Positions 59,562-64,000 of a stretch of 64,000 nucleotides of DNA are shown one piece after another. The notes beneath the pieces were generated by a model. That model made no database searches. It saw only the letters and a program-made list of their open reading frames with translations, and was not told the origin of the DNA. A program made the position numbers and the translations under genes. The DNA comes from DASSFZ01 sp035283185 (GTDB lineage Bacteria; Chloroflexota; Anaerolineae; Fen-1058). The stretch lies in NCBI GenBank assembly GCA_035283185.1, contig DATEUJ010000243.1, forward strand, positions 1 through 64,000. The letters are read 5' to 3'. The first letter of the stretch is position 1; each line of letters starts with the position of its first letter.

Positions 59562-60896
59562 ATGCAGCCCAGGGAATCGCGCAGACTGTCTTTGCCAATC
59601 GCATTGTATCTCGCCCTATCAACGATCTACTTGCTTTCCATTCCTGTCGGTGAATCACCCGACGAACCGTCGCATCTACAGTGCATCGAGCAGGTCTCGC
59701 GCTTGAATCGCCTGCCGGAAATCCTCCCGCCGCCCCAGGGTGAGTGGTGGGCGCGCGAGCACGTCATATCGGGATACTTGTGCTACCACATGCCCTTGTA
59801 TTACGTGATAAGCGGCTATTTACAGCAGGTAGTCCACGCCGTCAGCGGGGCTCCGCTGCATTTTGAGTTCCCCCCTAACAACCCGGACTGGGGTACATCA
59901 TTGGCGATGTTCGAGCACGGTACGGGCACACCATTCTCGGGTATCACCGAACCAGTGACCATGGGCGCGCTGCGATTACTGTCGATACTGCTCGGGCTGG
60001 CAACCGTGTGGGCAGCTGCCCACCTCGCTCGCCGAATCCAGCCGGATCACCCACTGGCGCCCGTCGTCGCGGCGACGCTAATTGCCGGATGGCCCCAATT
60101 CTTGTTCATAAGCCGCGCCATTAACAACGATGTCCTGGCGACAGCGCTCGCCGGTGTTCTCCTGATCGTCCTGTGCGAGGTCGGCCGCCCGCGCCGGTAT
60201 GTCTGGGCGAGTCTTCTGGCCTGCCTCATTATCCTGTCCAAACTCACCATGTTGTTTGCGGCAGTCGTCGTCGCCCTTGCTTATGCACTGGAGTTCACAG
60301 CGGCGCGCGAACGGCGACGCGAATACATCTTACCTGGGCTCCTGAGCCTGCTTGTCTTCGGAATGCTGATTGCGTTCATCGCATGGCAGCCGACCATCCG
60401 CTACCATTTCAGCCTAACTCAGACTGTGTTCAACCGCATGAGGCCCGATGCGTTGGCCCTGCCCTACTGGCTCAACGTGCTTCAACTCACGCTCAGTTCG
60501 AGCTGGGTGCGCTTCGGCTGGATGAACGTCGCGGTGCCTGACTGGCAGGCTTATGCCTGGTGGGCATTCATCGGCCTGACGTCCATCCTGGGAATACGCG
60601 CGGCGCTAGCCTATCCTCGAAACAGGTCGAGGACGATCATCCTACTGATCGTGAGCGTGTGGGCGATAGGTATTTTGGCAAGTTACACCCGGATTAACCT
60701 CAATCGCTTTCAACCGCAATTCCGATTCGCGTTTTCACTGCTCCCGCTTCTGGCCGCGTTCGCTTCAGCGGGCTACCTCAAGATCGCCGGTCCATCGACC
60801 CACCGGCAGCACGTCGCCGCCATACTGTTAGCCATCACGCTGGCAGTGGCGAATCTTTGGATCATCGTCACCGTCGTCAGGCCGGCCTATGCATGA
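59562..60896 (+). CDS. polytopic membrane protein, DUF2142/GT-C-like
   Basis: ATG 59562 has GGAGGA 6 nt upstream (59550-59555); the longer frame begins at 59514, outside the likely transcript. The 444-aa protein has an N-terminal helix ending in VGESPDEPSHLQCIEQVSRL. The acidic PDEPSH motif after the first helix is the hallmark of DUF2142 proteins and similar GT-C enzymes. About ten further hydrophobic segments follow. Such proteins lie in glycan loci and are thought to use polyprenyl-linked sugars. It is the only + strand gene in the locus, in opposite orientation to everything around it. Confidence 0.78.
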   Translation: MQPRESRRLSLPIALYLALSTIYLLSIPVGESPDEPSHLQCIEQVSRLNRLPEILPPPQGEWWAREHVISGYLCYHMPLYYVISGYLQQVVHAVSGAPLHFEFPPNNPDWGTSLAMFEHGTGTPFSGITEPVTMGALRLLSILLGLATVWAAAHLARRIQPDHPLAPVVAATLIAGWPQFLFISRAINNDVLATALAGVLLIVLCEVGRPRRYVWASLLACLIILSKLTMLFAAVVVALAYALEFTAARERRREYILPGLLSLLVFGMLIAFIAWQPTIRYHFSLTQTVFNRMRPDALALPYWLNVLQLTLSSSWVRFGWMNVAVPDWQAYAWWAFIGLTSILGIRAALAYPRNRSRTIILLIVSVWAIGILASYTRINLNRFQPQFRFAFSLLPLLAAFASAGYLKIAGPSTHRQHVAAILLAITLAVANLWIIVTVVRPAYA

Positions 60897-60907
60897 TTAA
60901 CGCAGAA

Positions 60908-62422
60908 TTAGCGTTGGACGTTCGGTAGATAGACGGCGTTTGTGCCAATGAATAAGTGAGTTGTGATAACATTGTTGGATTCAAGCGTCTCCGCGATTTG
61001 ATCGGCGGGATCAACTTCGATCCGCACCGAGTGCCAGCCCTGCGAGAGATCCGGCCACACAACGCTTGCTTCGCGCACCGTGCCGCAGCCTCCGAACGGG
61101 GCCAACGTCACATCCGACCCGACCTGCACGTTCCCCCCGCCGGTCACGTCGAAGAACCTGACAGTCGTCGACACGGGCATCGTTGAGTTGCCGGCATTGG
61201 ACACTAACGCTTTGAACGTGGGCGTGATCGATCCTCCCGGCGGCACAATCGGAACCTGTGGATCAGCCACAGCCATATACGGTAGCAAATCCACGCTCGC
61301 CGCCAGACCCTGCGCAATCGACTGATAATTCAACCCGGCCGCCGTGATCGTGTACGGCCACGTGGAGCGGAACAGGAAACTTCCCCAGCGGAATCCCCCA
61401 GAGCCGTCGCTGCTGTCATCGTCAAGGCTGTACATCGCTGCCTGCTGTACCAGTCGGTAGTTGTCGGCAGGATAGCCTATGTTCGCGTCCGTTGCAGTGT
61501 TCATGTGGTTCACCACATCGCGAACGAAGTTGTCGAGATCGGTTTGGGTGAACCCGTAACCCGCCAACACGTCTGCAGCGAACAGCACGCCGTATTCAGT
61601 AATGATCAGCGGCGTATTCCGATAACCGCGCTCTTTCATCCACGTCCGCATGTCCGCTATAAGCGACGTGAAGACGTTGATATCGACATGCTGTGGGATC
61701 GTGTAGAGCATGCCGGTCGTCACGTTGACGCCCGGCGGAATCGAAGCGCCCCACGAATAAACCGTCTCTTGAAGGATGTACAGGTGAACGTTCCACACGT
61801 CGATGGGCATAGAGATGCCGTACTGCGACCGATATGCGTCAAGGATCATATCGAGATACTGCAGGCGAACCGGGGTCGGTTGAATCACAGCGCCGATGGC
61901 GACCCTGGCAGTCGGATCGATCCCCTTGATGAACGTGTAAGCGTCATGATAAATCGTCGCGTACATATCCGGTAGCGATTCGTCCTGATAATACACACGA
62001 TCGGGTTCATTTCCGATGATCCAAACCGATCCGGGATTCGCCGCGACGATTGGCCCGAGTTCACCTGCGCCATAACCTAGCGTGGGCGTAATTTGGTAAG
62101 TAGGTAAGTAGGTGCTGCCCGACTTATCCTGTTTAACGCGGATCGTATGGTGGAAGTCCACGCCGGCCGGCTTGATCGGTGAGAGCGGCGCCGACCAATT
62201 GACGTACCACCCAAAGCGCATGGGCGTAATCGGGTACGTCGTGATAGGGTTCGTAATGGCACCCACCCCGAAGCGGCAATTAGGGTAATCACTGGCTGCA
62301 ACCTGAGCCCACACCTGCGGATGGTCGTCGCGCGTAAGGACTGCCAGCAGGCTAGATAACCCCAGCAAGACCAGGCTTGCCATGGCGGCGATCAGCACGA
62401 TCGCCCAGCGAGATAGTCTCAC
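60908..62422 (-). CDS. secreted glycoside-hydrolase-like protein with CARDB-type domain and YLPNVQR tail
   Basis: GTG 62422 is chosen: GGGGAG lies 6-7 nt upstream and the next codons give a signal peptide (RLSRWAIVLIAAMASLVLLG). The 504-aa protein has a TIM-barrel-like core with SVWIIGNEPDRVY and TPLIITEYGVLF, the acid/base Glu and nucleophile Glu of clan-A glycoside hydrolases, and WNVHLYILQETV between. A CARDB/Ig-like domain (about 370-490: ITPTFKALVSNAGNSTMPVS, VEVDPADQIAETLESNNV type) precedes the last residues NAVYLPNVQR. The substrate is not known. It might trim or remodel the locus glycan. Confidence 0.75.
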   Translation of the reverse strand: MRLSRWAIVLIAAMASLVLLGLSSLLAVLTRDDHPQVWAQVAASDYPNCRFGVGAITNPITTYPITPMRFGWYVNWSAPLSPIKPAGVDFHHTIRVKQDKSGSTYLPTYQITPTLGYGAGELGPIVAANPGSVWIIGNEPDRVYYQDESLPDMYATIYHDAYTFIKGIDPTARVAIGAVIQPTPVRLQYLDMILDAYRSQYGISMPIDVWNVHLYILQETVYSWGASIPPGVNVTTGMLYTIPQHVDINVFTSLIADMRTWMKERGYRNTPLIITEYGVLFAADVLAGYGFTQTDLDNFVRDVVNHMNTATDANIGYPADNYRLVQQAAMYSLDDDSSDGSGGFRWGSFLFRSTWPYTITAAGLNYQSIAQGLAASVDLLPYMAVADPQVPIVPPGGSITPTFKALVSNAGNSTMPVSTTVRFFDVTGGGNVQVGSDVTLAPFGGCGTVREASVVWPDLSQGWHSVRIEVDPADQIAETLESNNVITTHLFIGTNAVYLPNVQR

Positions 62423-62511
62423 GTCTTTCTCCCCTTGTACGCGCAACCATTCGGATTTTTTCATTCGGCTTATCACGACCTGGGCACTTTGGCCAAGCCG
62501 GTCGGCAACCA

Positions 62512-63084
62512 TCAAGCATAGACGGGCCAGCTAAACGCAGGATTCTTCAGATACTCCTTCAGGCTCATGCCATTCCGATCACGCTTGGACAGAGTCGGAT
62601 TCGCGATCGGCCAGTCAACGCCGATGTCGGGATCGCTCCACAAGAGGGCGCCTTCCGAGGGCGGGGAATAGAAGCCGGTTTGCTTGTACTGCACCTCGGC
62701 GTACTCTGAGAGCGTGGCAAATCCATGCGCGAAGCCAACCGGCACGTATAGCTGTTTCTTGTTCTCCGCGGAAAGCTCAATGGCGAACCATTTTCCGAAC
62801 GAGGGCGATCCGACGCGCAGATCGACCGCCACGTCGAATATGCGACCGAGGGTGCAACGCACCAACTTGCCCATCGGCGCCGTCATATCTTGATAGTGCA
62901 GGCCGCGCAATACGCCGTAGGACGAGCGCGAGTGTCCTTCCTGCACGAACGCGAGGTCTAGTCCGGCTGCCGCGAAATCGCGTTTGTGCCAGCTTTCGAT
63001 GAAGAATCCGCGCTCGTCCTGAAAATAGTCGATATCGACGACGACTAAATCGGGCAGCGGCGTCCGGGTAAGGTGAGTTTTCAT
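62512..63084 (-). CDS. rmlC: dTDP-4-dehydrorhamnose 3,5-epimerase
   Basis: RmlC epimerises C3 and C5 of dTDP-4-keto-6-deoxyglucose in dTDP-L-rhamnose synthesis. From ATG 63084 it is 190 aa, the usual size; the longer frame adds no conserved sequence. Landmarks: DIDYFQDERGFFIESWHKRDF, VQEGHSRSSYGVLRGLHYQ with the catalytic His, VGSPSFGKWFAIELSAENKKQLYVPVGFAHGFATLSE and IGVDWPI. RmlA, RmlB and RmlD are not in the window, so they must lie elsewhere if rhamnose is made. It supports rhamnose-type sugar in the glycan. Confidence 0.95.
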   Translation of the reverse strand: MKTHLTRTPLPDLVVVDIDYFQDERGFFIESWHKRDFAAAGLDLAFVQEGHSRSSYGVLRGLHYQDMTAPMGKLVRCTLGRIFDVAVDLRVGSPSFGKWFAIELSAENKKQLYVPVGFAHGFATLSEYAEVQYKQTGFYSPPSEGALLWSDPDIGVDWPIANPTLSKRDRNGMSLKEYLKNPAFSWPVYA

Positions 63085-63164
63085 CCTGGTTTGGCGCTCG
63101 CTCTGAAGGGTCAGGCTTGCCGAAACGACGGTCGGCACATCGCCAACTCACCGCGCCTCTGCCA

Positions 63165-63518
63165 CTAATGAGTGTTGCCCCGCACGCGCCGCCGAATCGC
63201 CCAAGCCAGCAGTGTCAAACCGAGACCGAGCACGCCCACAAACTGCAGCCCACCCGCCGCAGAATCGCCGGCAGTGGGCAAAAGGAAAACCGGCGTGGCC
63301 GCCGGGCTTGATTCGATCGAGGGAACGGTGCTGGCCGGAGGAGGCTCGGTAGCAGGTGGAGGCTCCGGCGTAGGCGTTACGGGCGCTGCCGTCGGTGTGC
63401 GTGTCGGCACGGTCTGGCCCAGGCTTGACGCATCCGCCGGCGCCCAGTTGAACGAACTGGCGAGCGATAGCCCGATCACACACACCAGGGCAATCCACAT
63501 CCCTTGTTTCGTTCGCAT
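63165..63518 (-). CDS. small secreted protein with LPTAG-type C-terminal anchor
   Basis: The 117-aa protein has a signal peptide (MWIALVCVIGLSLASSF), a stretch of about 45 residues rich in Thr, Pro and Ala (VPTRTPTAAPVTPTPEPPPA), and a C-terminus with LLPTAGD, a hydrophobic helix (LQFVGVLGLGLTLLAWAI) and a basic end (RRRVRGNTH). That is the layout of sortase-anchored or membrane-anchored surface proteins, with LPTAG in place of LPxTG. GAGGT lies 8 nt before the ATG. No sortase gene is in the window, so cell-wall linkage is not proven. It lies 22 nt after the DUF4012-like gene end. Confidence 0.72.
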   Translation of the reverse strand: MRTKQGMWIALVCVIGLSLASSFNWAPADASSLGQTVPTRTPTAAPVTPTPEPPPATEPPPASTVPSIESSPAATPVFLLPTAGDSAAGGLQFVGVLGLGLTLLAWAIRRRVRGNTH

Positions 63519-63540
63519 AGCATATTACCTCAAGGAGTCT

Positions 63541-64000
63541 CTATTTCTGATCCCACGTCACGGACAACACCTGATCAGTCGCCAGGCTAAATACGAAAGT
63601 GGCCGAGCCGGTGGATGTCTGGGTCGGGGGCAGGCTGGCCTGCGACAGCGTATAGCCTTCCGGCCACACCAGCGTGACCGAAACCCGACGCGGCATGGCG
63701 CCGGGCTGTTTCTGCACCGTCAAGGTGTAGTATCCACTCTCAGACGACCAATCGGCAACGGATGGCAGGTGATAGGAAAAAGCGACGTCAACCGACCGGC
63801 CGCGTTCCAAAACGAATAGGGTTGCGAAGACCGTCTTCCCCGGTTCGTTGTCGACGCGCATCTGCCCCTCAAAGGGGCGACCGGTTACCAGATATTCGGC
63901 CGGCACCGGGTGCGAAGTGGCGGCCTGCGGTTGCGCTCCTAGGGGTACCAACAGCCGAACGTAGTCGTAGTAACAAGACTCGATCAGTGTATCGTATGAG
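63541..64000 (-). CDS. DUF4012-like protein, C-terminal part (5' end outside the window)
   Basis: The frame runs open to the window edge (SYDTLIESCYYDYVRLLVPLG at its start). The visible 152 residues are a beta-rich end: YVRLLVPLGAQPQAATSH, GKTVFATLFVLERGRSVDVA, FSYHLPSV and YYTLTVQKQPGAMPRRVSVT. The pattern (Y-VR-x-VP-x-G, then GKTVFA and a T-L-x-V-Q-K-Q-P-G segment) matches the C-terminus of DUF4012 proteins, long membrane-anchored surface proteins of Chloroflexota, Actinobacteria and candidate phyla. Function is unknown. The gene probably precedes the LPTAG-tailed protein in one operon. With only the tail visible, the assignment is tentative. Confidence 0.6.
   Translation of the reverse strand, partial: SYDTLIESCYYDYVRLLVPLGAQPQAATSHPVPAEYLVTGRPFEGQMRVDNEPGKTVFATLFVLERGRSVDVAFSYHLPSVADWSSESGYYTLTVQKQPGAMPRRVSVTLVWPEGYTLSQASLPPTQTSTGSATFVFSLATDQVLSVTWDQK

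Overview
The window looks like a chromosome segment of a GC-rich member of the Chloroflexota, probably Anaerolineae-like. This is inference, not a database result. It rests on a very large multi-GAF hybrid histidine kinase, a type III pantothenate kinase, secreted proteins ending in a YLPxxx(K/R) tail, a DUF11-tailed sugar dehydrogenase, a DUF4012-like protein, and many palindromic and short-period intergenic repeats. No rRNA, tRNA, CRISPR array, phage or complete insertion sequence was recognised. Base composition is high in GC from 1 to about 26 kb and visibly lower and patchier after that.

Region 1 (1-8.4 kb, + strand): the 3' part of a sensor kinase (five GAF regions, PAS, HisKA, HATPase, two receivers), a secreted PQQ-type sugar dehydrogenase-like protein, and a fused ATP sulfurylase/APS kinase making PAPS. 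Region 2 (8.4-17.3 kb, - strand): a pantothenate/coenzyme A cluster with panB, panE, panC, coaX and coaBC. It is interleaved with proS, an alpha/beta hydrolase, a methyltransferase, and an AbrB-type antitoxin whose VapC partner is cut down to 38 codons. Region 3 (17.6-26.1 kb): a DadA-like oxidase, a 14-TM drug efflux protein, a biotin ligase carrying an in-frame repeat insertion, a thiolase plus 3-hydroxyacyl-CoA dehydrogenase pair, and an ABC exporter. Region 4 (26.1-28.1 kb): a lipoprotein and a four-repeat secreted protein, both on the - strand.

Region 5 (28.2-64 kb, almost all - strand) is a large cell-surface glycan locus. It has GT2 and GT4 glycosyltransferases (including a GT2-GT4 fusion), at least five polytopic GT-C/DUF2142-type membrane proteins, a flippase-like protein, a NodU-type carbamoyltransferase, six SAM methyltransferases, a sugar-nucleotide epimerase, RmlC, and a Wzt-type export ATPase with a C-terminal glycan-binding domain. 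It also holds secreted proteins (a beta-helix protein, a glycoside-hydrolase-like protein, an LPTAG-tailed protein, a DUF4012-like end) and two glycosyltransferase remnants. The Wzm permease and the other Rml enzymes are not in the window. A plausible reading is cytoplasmic assembly of a glycan, methyl and carbamoyl decoration, ABC export, and further sugar addition outside the membrane by the GT-C enzymes.

The most unusual signal is a set of degenerate tandem arrays with 7-nt or 8-nt periods that sit at gene junctions. Four genes (the methyltransferase at 9.7 kb, the hydrolase at 10.4 kb, panC and the thiolase) have stop codons inside or at the edge of such an array. One array lies in frame inside birA, between the substrate loop and the catalytic lysine. 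A second set of unrelated perfect or near-perfect palindromes occupies the intergenic spaces at 20.5, 21.6, 23.9-24.2 and 42.4 kb.
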